From Caryophanon sp. (lineage in GTDB: Bacteria; Bacillota; Bacilli; Bacillales_A; Planococcaceae): DNA of 51,193 nt. The position numbers and the translations under genes were made by a program. The stretch is taken from contig JAHAYH010000115.1 of NCBI GenBank assembly GCA_018384745.1, positions 1 to 51,193 on the forward strand, read 5' to 3'. Below, piece after piece: positions 26,960-36,188 of this stretch (the stretch's first letter is position 1; each line of letters begins with the position of its first letter). A model generated the notes under the pieces. That model made no database searches. It was not told the origin of the DNA and saw only the letters and a program-made list of their open reading frames with translations.

Positions 26960-28213
26960 GTGAATGCAGAAATTATTGCGGTAGGCTCAGAGCTGTTGCT
27001 TGGGCAAATTACAAATACGAATGCACAATTTATGTCAGAACATTTGTCAGAGCTTGGGATTAACGTGTACTTCCATACCGTTGTTGGAGACAATCCTGTC
27101 CGTTTAGAAGAAGCGATCTCGATTGCACAGCAACGTGCAGACTTAATTATTTTCTCAGGTGGTCTTGGGCCGACAAAAGATGATTTAACGAAGGAAACGA
27201 TTGCGCGTGTACTTGATCGTTCACTTGTAACAGACGGCGTTGCAATGGCGTCAATCGAAGCGTTTTTTGCTTCGCGCAATCGCGTCATGACTGAGAACAA
27301 CCGCAAGCAAGCGCTCGTGCTTGAAAACAGTCACGTATTTGCCAATCATAACGGCATGGCACCAGGAATGGCAGTGGAAACGGATACGCACACGTACATG
27401 TTGTTTCCAGGGCCACCAAATGAGCTACAACCGATGTTTCAGTTTGAAGCAAAACCATATTTAGCCGCGAAGTTAAGCGATGATGAAAGCATTATTTTAT
27501 CGCACGTTATGCACTTCTTCGGCATTGGGGAATCGGATCTTGAGCACCGCATTGAACATATTTTAGCAACACAAACAAACCCAACTGTGGCACCGCTTGC
27601 ATCCGCTGGTGAGGTGAAGCTGCGCATTACAGCAAAAGCGCACACGGTAGCAGAAGCAACCGCGCTAAATATGGCGATGGAACAACAGCTACAACAAATT
27701 GTCGGTGAATACCAATACGGCATTAACGATGATACGCTCATTTCAAAAACGGTAGAGCTATTGCAGCGCCATGAGCTAACGCTTTCTGTTGCAGAAAGCT
27801 TAACGGCAGGGTTAATGCAGGCAGAGCTTGCTGATATTCAAGGTATTAGTGCTGTATTAGCTGGTGGTGTCGTCGTGTATAACGAAGACGTCAAAGTGGA
27901 ACAGCTTGGCATCGCGCGCGAAACAATTGATACATATTCGGTCGTAAGCGGTGAAGTGGCTGCTGCGATGGCGACGAATGTACGCGAAAAATTTGGCACA
28001 TGTGTTGGTGTTGGTTTAACCGGTGCAGCTGGACCTGAGCCACACGGAGATCAACCGCCAGGAACGGTATATATCGGCATCGATGTCAACGGACATGTAG
28101 AAACGTATAAGTTGAATTTGCACGGATTACGTAACACCGTGCGCATTCGTGCCGTAAAATATGCGTGTCATTACTTGATGCAGCAGCTCGTGAAAAACGG
28201 TTATAACAAGTGA
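26960..28213 (+). CDS. cinA: CinA family protein (NMN deamidase / competence-damage protein)
   Basis: A 417-residue CinA. The N-terminal COG1058 domain (MNAEIIAVGSELLLGQITNT, then SGGLGPTKDDLT) resembles molybdopterin-binding proteins and is an ADP-ribose pyrophosphatase in characterised members; the C-terminal domain (SVAESLTAGL, GLTGAAGP, GTVYIGI) is the nicotinamide mononucleotide deamidase domain. SVAESLTAG replaces the more common AESCTGG, a variation worth noting at the active-site helix. The start is GTG 26960 with AAAGGGGA seven bases upstream. It lies before recA, as in many Firmicutes where the pair can be induced in competence; here a terminator and a separate recA promoter lie between them. 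Confidence 0.94.
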   Translation: MNAEIIAVGSELLLGQITNTNAQFMSEHLSELGINVYFHTVVGDNPVRLEEAISIAQQRADLIIFSGGLGPTKDDLTKETIARVLDRSLVTDGVAMASIEAFFASRNRVMTENNRKQALVLENSHVFANHNGMAPGMAVETDTHTYMLFPGPPNELQPMFQFEAKPYLAAKLSDDESIILSHVMHFFGIGESDLEHRIEHILATQTNPTVAPLASAGEVKLRITAKAHTVAEATALNMAMEQQLQQIVGEYQYGINDDTLISKTVELLQRHELTLSVAESLTAGLMQAELADIQGISAVLAGGVVVYNEDVKVEQLGIARETIDTYSVVSGEVAAAMATNVREKFGTCVGVGLTGAAGPEPHGDQPPGTVYIGIDVNGHVETYKLNLHGLRNTVRIRAVKYACHYLMQQLVKNGYNK

Positions 28214-28227
28214 AAATGAGACAGCAG

Positions 28228-28256
28228 AATTGAGCCTTCATACAGGCTCAATTTTT
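28228..28256 (+). terminator. Intrinsic terminator after cinA
   Basis: A 9-bp perfect stem AATTGAGCC / GGCTCAATT with an eight-base loop is followed by a T tract. Confidence 0.9.
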
Positions 28257-28356
28257 TGTTTTAGCGTATAATAAAGAGGTAAGAAAAGTGCTTAACATAG
28301 CGTATTTATCGCGTTTTTGCAATGAATATGCTCAAAATAATACTTTCGATAAAAAT

Positions 28357-28370
28357 CGAAAATATGTTCG
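28357..28370. promoter_or_regulatory. LexA (DinR) SOS box upstream of recA
   Basis: CGAAAATATGTTCG matches the Bacillus SOS box CGAAC-N4-GTTCG at all but one arm position. It lies nine bases upstream of the recA -35, where LexA would repress. A second dyad, TTTCGAT-AAAA-ATCGAAA (28344-28361), overlaps its left half. Confidence 0.8.
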
Positions 28371-28378
28371 CTTTTTGC

Positions 28379-28407
28379 TTGAATGTTTCAATGAAACAAG
28401 TTATACT
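28379..28407 (+). promoter_or_regulatory. Sigma-A promoter for recA
   Basis: TTGAAT (28379-28384) and TATACT (28402-28407) are 17 bases apart, 44 bases before the recA start and just downstream of the SOS box. Confidence 0.7.
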
Positions 28408-28450
28408 TTAACTATAGTAATTGAGTAGAACGAAGGAGGACGCACAGCAT

Positions 28451-29500
28451 ATGAGCGATCGTAAACAAGCGCTAGAAATGGCGTTAAAGCAAATCGAAAA
28501 ACAATTTGGTAAAGGTTCTGTTATGAAACTTGGTGAAGCGACTGACCGTCAAATTAGCGCGACATCATCAGGTTCTGTAGCATTAGATATTGCATTAGGT
28601 ATTGGTGGTTATCCGAAAGGACGTATCGTTGAAATTTACGGACCAGAGTCTTCAGGTAAAACAACATTTGCGTTACATGCTATTGCAGAAGTACAAGCAA
28701 ACGGGGGAACAGCTGCATTCATCGATGCAGAGCACGCGTTAGACCCAGTGTATGCACAAAAGCTAGGCGTTCAAATTGACGAGTTATTATTATCTCAACC
28801 AGATACAGGGGAGCAAGCGTTAGAAATCGCAGAAGCATTAGTACGTTCAGGTGCGATCGATATTATCGTTGTCGACTCGGTAGCTGCACTTGTACCAAAA
28901 GCGGAGATTGAAGGCGAAATGGGTGACTCGCATATGGGTCTACAAGCGCGTTTAATGTCACAAGCATTACGTAAATTATCTGGTGCGATTAATAAATCAA
29001 ACACATTAGCGATCTTCATTAACCAAATTCGTGAAAAAATTGGTGTCATGTTCGGGAACCCTGAAACGACTACAGGTGGTCGTGCCCTGAAGTTCTATTC
29101 ATCTGTTCGTTTAGAAGTACGTCGTGCAGAAGCGATTAAGCAAGGAACGGAAATTGTCGGTAACAAAACAAAAATTAAAGTTGTAAAAAATAAAGTAGCG
29201 CCACCATTCCGCACAGTTGAAGTGGATATTATGTACGGGGAAGGGATTTCAAAAGAAGGTGAAATCGTCGATCTTGGTGCAGAGTTAGAAATCATTCAAA
29301 AGAGCGGTTCTTGGTATTCGTATAACGGCGAACGCATCGGACAAGGCCGTGAAAATGCGAAGCAATTTTTAAAAGAAAACCCACATATTCGTGAAGATGT
29401 TGCAGAAAAAATTCGTGTATCAAACGGCATCGGTGAGGGACCAGGTCCAATTATTGATCGTAAAGATGACGAAGATGAGTTGTTACAAGACGAAGAATAA
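28451..29500 (+). CDS. recA: Recombinase RecA
   Basis: A 349-residue RecA, which forms filaments on single-stranded DNA, pairs homologous strands and triggers LexA self-cleavage. Walker A is GPESSGKT (residues 64-71), and Walker B ends in [10 protein letters not shown]. The loop regions [18 protein letters not shown] and [17 protein letters not shown] are canonical, and the acidic C-terminus ([14 protein letters not shown]) is normal. The frame is open to 28421, but ATG 28451 is the conserved start with GAAGGAGGAC upstream. It has its own promoter, SOS box and terminator, so it forms a single-gene SOS unit. Confidence 0.99.
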   Translation: MSDRKQALEMALKQIEKQFGKGSVMKLGEATDRQISATSSGSVALDIALGIGGYPKGRIVEIYGPESSGKTTFALHAIAEVQANGGTAAFIDAEHALDPVYAQKLGVQIDELLLSQPDTGEQALEIAEALVRSGAIDIIVVDSVAALVPKAEIEGEMGDSHMGLQARLMSQALRKLSGAINKSNTLAIFINQIREKIGVMFGNPETTTGGRALKFYSSVRLEVRRAEAIKQGTEIVGNKTKIKVVKNKVAPPFRTVEVDIMYGEGISKEGEIVDLGAELEIIQKSGSWYSYNGERIGQGRENAKQFLKENPHIREDVAEKIRVSNGIGEGPGPIIDRKDDEDELLQDEE

Positions 29501-29510
29501 AAGTTTAAAG

Positions 29511-29544
29511 GCAAAGCTGCGTGTTTTTTCAGCTTTGCTTTTTT
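29511..29544 (+). terminator. Intrinsic terminator after recA
   Basis: GCAAAGCTG (29511-29519) pairs with CAGCTTTGC (29530-29538), followed by TTTTTT. Confidence 0.9.
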
Positions 29545-29622
29545 GGATTTTGTTCTAAAAGAAAGCGCAAACAAATGCGGTAAAACAAGGTGTATAAAAT
29601 GTTTTGGAGGCATTGCCACTCC

Positions 29623-29652
29623 TTGACAGTATGGCAACATTACATTTACAAT
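29623..29652 (+). promoter_or_regulatory. Sigma-A promoter for rny
   Basis: A consensus -35 TTGACA (29623-29628) is followed after 18 bases by TACAAT (29647-29652), leaving a leader of about 90 bases before rny. A TATAAT at 29660-29665 nearby lacks a matching -35. Confidence 0.65.
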
Positions 29653-29746
29653 TGAGAAGTATAATTTCTTACATTTGAAACAAAATGACGCATAAACGCG
29701 TACATCAATTGAACATGAACTGACATTAGCAAGAGGAGGTGTTCGA

Positions 29747-31312
29747 ATGCCAGAAATCATTACAATCATCATCTCCGCTGTGCTTGGAATCATCGTCGGT
29801 GCCGTTGTTGTTTATTTCTACGTGAAACAAGTGAATGAATCCAAAGTAAATGGTGCAAAGTTTATTGCCGACCAAATTGTTGATGAAGCAAAGCGCGAGG
29901 CAGATGCTTTAAAGAAAGAAGCACTACTTGAAGCAAAAGATGAAACTCACAAACTTCGAACTGATGCAGAGAACGACATTCGTGAACGTCGTTTCGAGCT
30001 TCAAAAGCAAGAAAATCGCTTATTACAAAGAGAAGAAAACTTAGATCGTAAGGATGAAGCTCTAAATAAGAGAGAAGAAGGGTTAGAGCGTAAAGATCAA
30101 ACTGTCGCTGAAAAACAACAGCAAATTGAACAGATGGAAAGCAAAGTGGAACAGCTCGTTGCACAGCAACAATCTGAATTAGAACGTATTTCGGCGCTTA
30201 CGCGGGAAGAAGCTAAAGGCATTATTTTACGCGAGGTAGAACAAGAGTTAACGACAGATATCGCAGCGATGACAAAAGAGTCAGAATTACGTGCGAAAGA
30301 AGAATCAGACAAAAAAGCACGTGAAATTTTATCGCTTGCATTACAACGTTTCGCTGCTGATCACGTAGCAGAAACGACAGTATCGGTTGTGACATTACCA
30401 AATGATGAAATGAAAGGTCGAATTATCGGTCGAGAAGGTCGTAATATTCGAACGCTTGAAACATTAACAGGTATTGATTTAATCATTGACGATACACCAG
30501 AAGCGGTTATTTTATCAGGGTTTGACCCAATTCGTCGTGAAACGGCTCGACTGGCACTTGAAAAACTTGTGCAAGATGGTCGTATTCACCCAGCACGCAT
30601 TGAAGAAATGGTTGAGAAATCTCGTCGTGAAGTCGATGAGCAAATTCGTGAGACGGGTGAACAGACAATTTTTGAAGTCGGTATCCATAACTTACACCCA
30701 GACTTAATGAAAATTTTAGGTCGTATGAAATATCGTACAAGTTACGGACAAAACGTCTTAAAGCATTCAATCGAAGTGGCGCATTTAGCAGGGCTACTTG
30801 CAGCGGAGCTAGGCGAAGATGTAACGCTTGCCAAACGTGCAGGCTTACTGCATGATATCGGGAAAGCGATTGATCATGAAGTCGAAGGAAGCCACGTTGA
30901 AATTGGCGTAGAGCTGGCGACGAAATATAAAGAGCATCCGGTTGTTATTAACAGTATTGCATCTCACCATGGTGATGTCGAAGCAACATCTGTAATTGCT
31001 GTACTTGTCGCAGCTGCCGATGCACTATCTGCCGCGCGTCCAGGTGCCCGCAGTGAAACATTAGAAAACTATATTCGCCGTCTTGAAAAACTGGAAGAAA
31101 TTTCAGAGTCTTACGATGGTGTTGAAAAATCATTTGCGATTCAAGCAGGTCGTGAAGTACGCATTATCGTACAGCCAGATAAAATTGACGATTTATCTGC
31201 ACATCGCTTAGCGCGAGATATTCGTAAACGTATTGAAGAGGAACTGGATTATCCAGGTCATATTAAAATTACTGTGTTACGTGAAACGCGCGCTGTAGAA
31301 TACGCGAAATAA
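29747..31312 (+). CDS. rny: Ribonuclease Y
   Basis: A 521-residue RNase Y, the membrane-anchored endonuclease that initiates much mRNA decay in Firmicutes. An N-terminal transmembrane helix ([20 protein letters not shown]) is followed by a long charged coiled coil (about residues 30-200), a KH domain ([17 protein letters not shown]) and an HD domain whose metal-binding HDIGK has His369-Asp370, plus ASHHGD. Length and layout match B. subtilis. ATG 29747 follows AGAGGAGG. In B. subtilis it is followed directly by ymdB; here a terminator and an SLH protein gene intervene. Confidence 0.98.
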   Translation: MPEIITIIISAVLGIIVGAVVVYFYVKQVNESKVNGAKFIADQIVDEAKREADALKKEALLEAKDETHKLRTDAENDIRERRFELQKQENRLLQREENLDRKDEALNKREEGLERKDQTVAEKQQQIEQMESKVEQLVAQQQSELERISALTREEAKGIILREVEQELTTDIAAMTKESELRAKEESDKKAREILSLALQRFAADHVAETTVSVVTLPNDEMKGRIIGREGRNIRTLETLTGIDLIIDDTPEAVILSGFDPIRRETARLALEKLVQDGRIHPARIEEMVEKSRREVDEQIRETGEQTIFEVGIHNLHPDLMKILGRMKYRTSYGQNVLKHSIEVAHLAGLLAAELGEDVTLAKRAGLLHDIGKAIDHEVEGSHVEIGVELATKYKEHPVVINSIASHHGDVEATSVIAVLVAAADALSAARPGARSETLENYIRRLEKLEEISESYDGVEKSFAIQAGREVRIIVQPDKIDDLSAHRLARDIRKRIEEELDYPGHIKITVLRETRAVEYAK

Positions 31313-31355
31313 AAAAGATTCATTGGAGCAATTTTGCTTCAATGAATCTTTTTTT
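31311..31355 (+). terminator. Intrinsic terminator after rny
   Basis: A long stem of about 18 pairs, AAAAGATTCATTG...CAATGAATCTTTT with an inner GAGCA/TGCTT extension, overlaps the rny stop codon and ends in a T tract. Confidence 0.92.
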
Positions 31356-31554
31356 ACGATTAAATGGAAATTTTATATTGATACAAGCTTGAAAATATAG
31401 GATTCATTATATAGTGCTTGTTTTGTTTTTTATAGTGAGGTAAATAAAACAGGTACTTTAACATGAATGTGGATACTTTTTGTAGTGGTAAAAGAGATAT
31501 TCTTAGGCATTTCTTAGTTTTTTGTGTATATGAAGTAATTATTATCCAAATCTA

Positions 31555-31583
31555 TGTTCCAAAAAAATAAAATATGCTAAAAT
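31555..31583 (+). promoter_or_regulatory. Extended -10 promoter for the SLH protein gene
   Basis: TGTTCC (31555-31560) and TAAAAT (31578-31583) are 17 bases apart; TG one base before the -10 makes it an extended type. The 200 bases upstream (31356-31554) are AT-rich, contain no supported gene and no hairpin that I can recognise. Confidence 0.5.
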
Positions 31584-31613
31584 TATAGGTATAAGAGAAG
31601 GGGGAATTAACAA

Positions 31614-33311
31614 ATGAACAAACGTAATCAATTTGTAGCAACAGCCGCAACAGCGGTATTAGCTGCTTCCGTTGTGGCAGTGCCAACGACAGAAGCCGCA
31701 CAAATCTTTCCAGATGTACCAACAACACACGGTCACTATGACACAATTAATGAATTAGCAGAGCGTGGGATTGTAAAGGGCTTCCCAGATGGTACATTTA
31801 AACCAGGTCAATCCGTAACACGTGGCCAAGCAGCGAAAATGATCGCAGGTATTTTAGGATTAGATACAACAAATGTAAAAAATCCAAACTTCAAAGACAT
31901 TAAAACAGATTTCCAATACTACGGTGCAATCGCAGCATTAGTTGATGAAGGGATCATCGATGGCTATGAAGACGGTACATATCGTCCAGACGCAACATTA
32001 ACTCGTGGTCATATGGCAAAAATTTTAAACCGTGCGTTTAAATTAACAGCTGATACAACACCAGCGCCATTCACAGATATCGCAACGTCTGAGTACAAAA
32101 ATGATATCGAAGCATTATACGACAACAAAGTAACGGTTGGGACAACGGCTACAACATATAGCCCACGTCAAAACGTAACACGTGGTCAACTTGCTTCATT
32201 CATCATCCGTGCAGAAGATGCAGTAGCATTTGAGCTTGTTGAAGTAAAAGGCACTATTTCAAAAATTGAAAACGGTGTTGTCACAATCGACGGCGTTGAA
32301 TACACAGCAGATGCAAAATGGGCAGCGTTCTTCGGTGCTGACAATGCAGCAGCGTTAGTTGGCGCAGAAGTTGTATTAACAGTTCAAAAATCAAAAGATG
32401 GCAATGTCATCAAAGCGGTGAAATCTGTTAAGTTAACAAAGCCAAACACAACGTTTGATGCAAAAGGTTTAGCGGTTGATACAATCGAAATCGCAGCTGA
32501 TGGCATTACGCTTAAAAATGCTGACGCAAAAGAAGTAAAAGTTGCAGATAAAGTGAATGCAAAAATCGAAAACAGCAATATCGGCACATTAACACTTGGT
32601 GTAGATGCAAAAGCGGCATTTAGTGGCACGAACAAAGTAGACAAAATCGCTCTACCAAAAGGTGTAAACCCAGCAAACGTTATTACAGGCTTACCAAATG
32701 TAGCAGATATTCCTGTAACGGAATACGAACCACCTACAACACCAGTTGACCCTCCATCAGGCGGTGGCGGTGGTTGGACACCACCTACAACACCAGTAAA
32801 AAACTATGAAGCAGATTTAGAATCAATCATTCCAGTTGTTGAAGGGACAGAGCAGTTTGCACAGTATCAATCAATTTTAAGCAAATATGCAGATGTAGAT
32901 TATAGCTACACAGCAACAGGTGGCGGTTCTATTACAGTAGATGTTGATGATACGGTTACATTACAACAGTTACGTGTCGGCTTAGCAACAGAAGCACAAG
33001 GTGGCTTAGGCTTAACAGCATTTGCGCAAGATGTTGTTCGTCAATTAAGCGATGATCAATTAGCAGCGATTGATGCAGTTACATCTGTAACAGTGAAGTC
33101 AAAAGAAATTTCAGCAGCAACAATCAATGTACCTGCAAACAAAACATCTGAAGAGGCAATCAATCAAGTAGTTGCGGATGTAAAAGCAGCAGCTGTTGCA
33201 GCATACGATGAAGTAGGCGCTGAAACAAAAGCGATCGAAGTTGGTCCAGTGGATGTTATTATTACATTCTCAAACAGCACAACATTAACGTATACAGTAA
33301 CAGTGAAATAA
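31614..33311 (+). CDS. S-layer homology (SLH) domain surface protein
   Basis: A 565-residue exported protein. A signal peptide (residues 1 to about 29, ending VPTTEAA) is followed by three SLH domains at about 32-75, 93-136 and 153-196, each with an FxD start and a TRGQ/TRGH end; these bind pyruvylated secondary wall polymer and anchor the protein non-covalently. A beta-rich region (about 205-370) follows, then a Pro/Gly linker with two PPTTPV-type repeats around a GGGGGW run, and a C-terminal Ala/Val-rich domain with no recognised family. A good GAAGGGGG site precedes the ATG. It separates rny from ymdB, which are adjacent in B. subtilis. It could be an S-layer component or another surface protein; the effector domain is unidentified. 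Confidence 0.9.
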   Translation: MNKRNQFVATAATAVLAASVVAVPTTEAAQIFPDVPTTHGHYDTINELAERGIVKGFPDGTFKPGQSVTRGQAAKMIAGILGLDTTNVKNPNFKDIKTDFQYYGAIAALVDEGIIDGYEDGTYRPDATLTRGHMAKILNRAFKLTADTTPAPFTDIATSEYKNDIEALYDNKVTVGTTATTYSPRQNVTRGQLASFIIRAEDAVAFELVEVKGTISKIENGVVTIDGVEYTADAKWAAFFGADNAAALVGAEVVLTVQKSKDGNVIKAVKSVKLTKPNTTFDAKGLAVDTIEIAADGITLKNADAKEVKVADKVNAKIENSNIGTLTLGVDAKAAFSGTNKVDKIALPKGVNPANVITGLPNVADIPVTEYEPPTTPVDPPSGGGGGWTPPTTPVKNYEADLESIIPVVEGTEQFAQYQSILSKYADVDYSYTATGGGSITVDVDDTVTLQQLRVGLATEAQGGLGLTAFAQDVVRQLSDDQLAAIDAVTSVTVKSKEISAATINVPANKTSEEAINQVVADVKAAAVAAYDEVGAETKAIEVGPVDVIITFSNSTTLTYTVTVK

Positions 33312-33324
33312 TTATTGCTAGAAG

Positions 33325-33354
33325 CGCTGGGCGAGTAATTCGCCTAGCGTTTTT
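33325..33354 (+). terminator. Intrinsic terminator after the SLH gene
   Basis: CGCTGGGCGA (33325-33334) pairs with TCGCCTAGCG (33340-33349), with one G-U pair, followed by TTTTT. Confidence 0.9.
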
Positions 33355-33374
33355 GCTTTGCCATACAGTTCGTT

Positions 33375-33403
33375 TTTACAACGCTCATAAAAAACGCTAT
33401 AAT
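33375..33403 (+). promoter_or_regulatory. Sigma-A promoter for ymdB
   Basis: TTTACA (33375-33380) and a consensus TATAAT (33398-33403) are exactly 17 bases apart, 30 bases before the ymdB start. Confidence 0.8.
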
Positions 33404-33433
33404 ACGTATATCTAGTGGAGAAAGAGTGATTAC

Positions 33434-34231
33434 ATGAAAGTTTTATTTATCGGCGATATCGTCGGCTCAATTGGTCGAGACGCTGTTGAAAAATATTTAC
33501 CGCGCTTAAAGCGTAAGTACAATGTCGATGTTGTTATTGCAAACGGCGAAAATGCAGCAGCAGGTCGCGGTATTACGCGCAGCATTTACAACGACTTATT
33601 ACAAATGGGTGTGGACGTCATTACGATGGGGAACCATACGTGGGACAATCGTGACATTTTTGATTTTATTGACGATGCAGATTATTTAATCCGACCAGCA
33701 AATTTTTCACCAGAAGCACCAGGTAAAGGAATGGTTCAAATTTCAAAAAATGGTGTCACGATGTCGGTCATTAATTTACATGGTCGTACATTTTTACCAC
33801 CGCACGATGATCCGTTTGCAAAAGCAGATGAATTGATCGAGGAAGCGAAGAAAATTTCACCGCTTGTATTCGTTGACTTCCATGCAGAAGCAACGAGTGA
33901 GAAAATTGCCCTTGGCTGGCATTTAGATGGTCGCGCATCTGTCGTTGTCGGTACGCATACACACGTTCAAACAGCGGATGCACGCATTTACCCAGGTGGT
34001 ACAGCGTACATTACCGATGTTGGTATGACAGGGCCGTATGATGAAATTTTAGGCATGTCAAAAGAAAATGTCATTTACCGATTCCAAACGCAAATGCCGC
34101 AGCGCTTTGAAGTCCCGAAAAAAGGGCGAGACGTATTAAGTGGTTTCTTTGTTGACATTGATGACAAAACAGGAAAAGCGATTCGTCAAGAGCGCATTTA
34201 TATTAACGCAGACTACCCGTTCCAAGCGTAG
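33434..34231 (+). CDS. ymdB: YmdB-family metallophosphoesterase
   Basis: A 265-residue calcineurin-like phosphodiesterase of the YmdB family. The metal-binding blocks are GDIVGSIGRDAV near the N-terminus, IANGENAAAG, TMGNHTWDNRD, VDFHAEATSEK and GTHTHVQTAD, all intact. B. subtilis YmdB hydrolyses 2',3'-cyclic nucleotides and affects the switch between motility and biofilm formation. The ATG at 33434 has AAAGAGTG upstream. It has its own promoter and terminator, in contrast to the rny-ymdB pairing of B. subtilis, and spoVS, which follows ymdB there, is not present. Confidence 0.95.
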   Translation: MKVLFIGDIVGSIGRDAVEKYLPRLKRKYNVDVVIANGENAAAGRGITRSIYNDLLQMGVDVITMGNHTWDNRDIFDFIDDADYLIRPANFSPEAPGKGMVQISKNGVTMSVINLHGRTFLPPHDDPFAKADELIEEAKKISPLVFVDFHAEATSEKIALGWHLDGRASVVVGTHTHVQTADARIYPGGTAYITDVGMTGPYDEILGMSKENVIYRFQTQMPQRFEVPKKGRDVLSGFFVDIDDKTGKAIRQERIYINADYPFQA

Positions 34232-34234
34232 TGA

Positions 34235-34265
34235 TAGATGCTCAGCTTGTCTGAGCATCTATTTT
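34235..34265 (+). terminator. Intrinsic terminator after ymdB
   Basis: An 11-bp perfect stem TAGATGCTCAG / CTGAGCATCTA with a five-base loop is followed by TTTT. Confidence 0.85.
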
Positions 34266-34452
34266 ATGTAGTGAGTTCAAAAAAATAACTTACTACCAAA
34301 AGTAAAGTGACAGAATTTTGACTTTTTTTCGATAATTTGTTTCGGCCTAACGACTGAAATTTATAAAAAACTAGTAGAAACAATAGAGAAACACTATGCT
34401 TCATGTTAAACTTATGAAGGAAATTTATATATATATTTAAGGAGATGTTTAC

Positions 34453-36186
34453 ATGTTACATCAGCTTTCGTGGAAAGTCGGTGGGCAACAAGGTGAAGGG
34501 ATTGAGTCTACAGGTGAGATTTTCTCAACGGCAATGAACCGTTTAGGCTATCACTTATATGGCTATCGTCATTTCTCTTCTCGCATTAAAGGTGGCCACA
34601 CGAACAATAAAATTACAGTACGTCCAACGCCAGTACAAGTGATTGCGGACGATTTAGATATATTAGTCGCGTTTGACCAAGAAACAATCGATGTGAACTA
34701 TCACGAATTAACGGCATCAAGCATCATTTTAGCAGATGCGAAGTTCAATCCGGTTAATCCAGAAGATAGCAAAGCACCGCTATATGCGATTGGCTTTACA
34801 GAAATTGCATCAGAGCTTGGAACATCTCTTATGAAAAACATGGTAGCGATCGGGGCAACAGCGGCGTTACTAAACTTAGATGAAGCGGTTTTCCAAAGTG
34901 TTGTCGATGAAATTTTCGGCCGCAAAGGGGAAGAAGTCGTTGCAAAAAACTTAGAAGCGATCAAGCGTGGTCGTGATGAAGTGGTGGCGCAGCTAGGTGA
35001 GCGCGTTGGTGCATGGGCATTAGCACCGGCAGATGGTAAGCGTCGCATGTTTATGATCGGTAACGATGCCGTTGCCCTTGGCGCATTAGCAGCAGGTTCA
35101 CGCTTCATGGCGGCGTACCCAATTACGCCAGCATCAGAAATTATGGAATACATGATTAAAAAATTACCGCTCGTTGGTGGTGCGGTTATTCAAACAGAAG
35201 ATGAAATCGCAGCAGCGACGATGGCAATTGGGGCAAACTTCGGTGGTGTTCGCGCATTTACAGCATCAGCAGGTCCTGGTCTTTCATTAATGATGGAAGC
35301 AATTGGCTTATCAGGTATGACGGAGCAGCCACTTGTCATTATCGATACGCAGCGCGGTGGTCCCTCAACAGGTTTACCAACAAAACAAGAGCAATCGGAT
35401 TTAATGGCGATGGTTTACGGTACACACGGTGAAATTCCGAAAGTTGTCATCGCACCATCAAACGGTGAAGAGGCGTTTTATGATACGATTCAAGCGTTTA
35501 ACATCGCCGAGGAATTACAACTACCGGTTATTATTTTAACGGACTTACAATTATCACTTGGGAAGCAAACGGTAGAACCATTTGATTATAGTAAAATTGA
35601 CATTCGCCGCGGCAAAATTGTCGACAGTGTTGAAGATGAAGAGACGAAAGAATACTTCAAGCGCTTTGAAGTGACAGAAGATGGTGTTTCACCACGTGTG
35701 TTACCAGGGCTAAAAGGCGGCATTCACCACGTAACGGGTGTTGAGCATGATGAGCAAGGAAAGCCTTCCGAAGCAACAGGCAACCGCCGTGCACAAATGG
35801 ATAAACGTTTCCGCAAATTGGAGCATTTACGCTTTGAAAAACCTGTACATGTGAACGCACCACATGACGAGGCGGACGTATTACTTGTTGGCTTTAACTC
35901 AACGCGCGGGACGATTGAAGAGGCGATGGTGCAACTTGAAGCGGATGGATTGAAAGTAAACCATGCCCACGTCCGTTTAATGTTCCCATTCCCAGCAGAC
36001 GAAATGCGTGCGCTTGTGGATCGTGCAAAGCATGTCGTTGTTGTGGAAAACAACGCAACAGGTCAATTAGCGAACATGTTAAAAATGAACGTTGGCGGAC
36101 ATGGGAAAATTAAAAACGTGCTGAAATATGACGGCACACCGTTTTTACCACGTGAATTAGCAGGCCTTGTAAAGGAGAGCATCTAA
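34453..36186 (+). CDS. korA: 2-oxoacid:ferredoxin oxidoreductase subunit alpha
   Basis: A 577-residue fused gamma-alpha subunit of a 2-oxoacid:acceptor oxidoreductase. The gamma domain occupies about the first 190 residues (VGGQQGEGIESTGEI, YGYRHFSSRIKGGHTNN), and the alpha (pyrimidine-binding) domain begins near residue 198 with GNDAVALGALAAGS and AYPITPASEIME. It oxidises a 2-oxoacid (probably 2-oxoglutarate) to the acyl-CoA with ferredoxin as acceptor, together with the thiamine-diphosphate beta subunit encoded next. TAAGGAGA precedes the ATG. Exact 2-oxoacid preference cannot be read from sequence; the KorA name follows usual annotation of this Bacillales locus. The two subunits are separated by two bases. 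Confidence 0.92.
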   Translation: MLHQLSWKVGGQQGEGIESTGEIFSTAMNRLGYHLYGYRHFSSRIKGGHTNNKITVRPTPVQVIADDLDILVAFDQETIDVNYHELTASSIILADAKFNPVNPEDSKAPLYAIGFTEIASELGTSLMKNMVAIGATAALLNLDEAVFQSVVDEIFGRKGEEVVAKNLEAIKRGRDEVVAQLGERVGAWALAPADGKRRMFMIGNDAVALGALAAGSRFMAAYPITPASEIMEYMIKKLPLVGGAVIQTEDEIAAATMAIGANFGGVRAFTASAGPGLSLMMEAIGLSGMTEQPLVIIDTQRGGPSTGLPTKQEQSDLMAMVYGTHGEIPKVVIAPSNGEEAFYDTIQAFNIAEELQLPVIILTDLQLSLGKQTVEPFDYSKIDIRRGKIVDSVEDEETKEYFKRFEVTEDGVSPRVLPGLKGGIHHVTGVEHDEQGKPSEATGNRRAQMDKRFRKLEHLRFEKPVHVNAPHDEADVLLVGFNSTRGTIEEAMVQLEADGLKVNHAHVRLMFPFPADEMRALVDRAKHVVVVENNATGQLANMLKMNVGGHGKIKNVLKYDGTPFLPRELAGLVKESI

Positions 36187-36188
36187 TT

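Noticed and set aside
29623-29665. TTGACA (29623) paired with TATAAT (29660) as one promoter
   Set aside because: The spacing of 31 bases is too long; TACAAT at 29647 gives the proper 18-base spacing.
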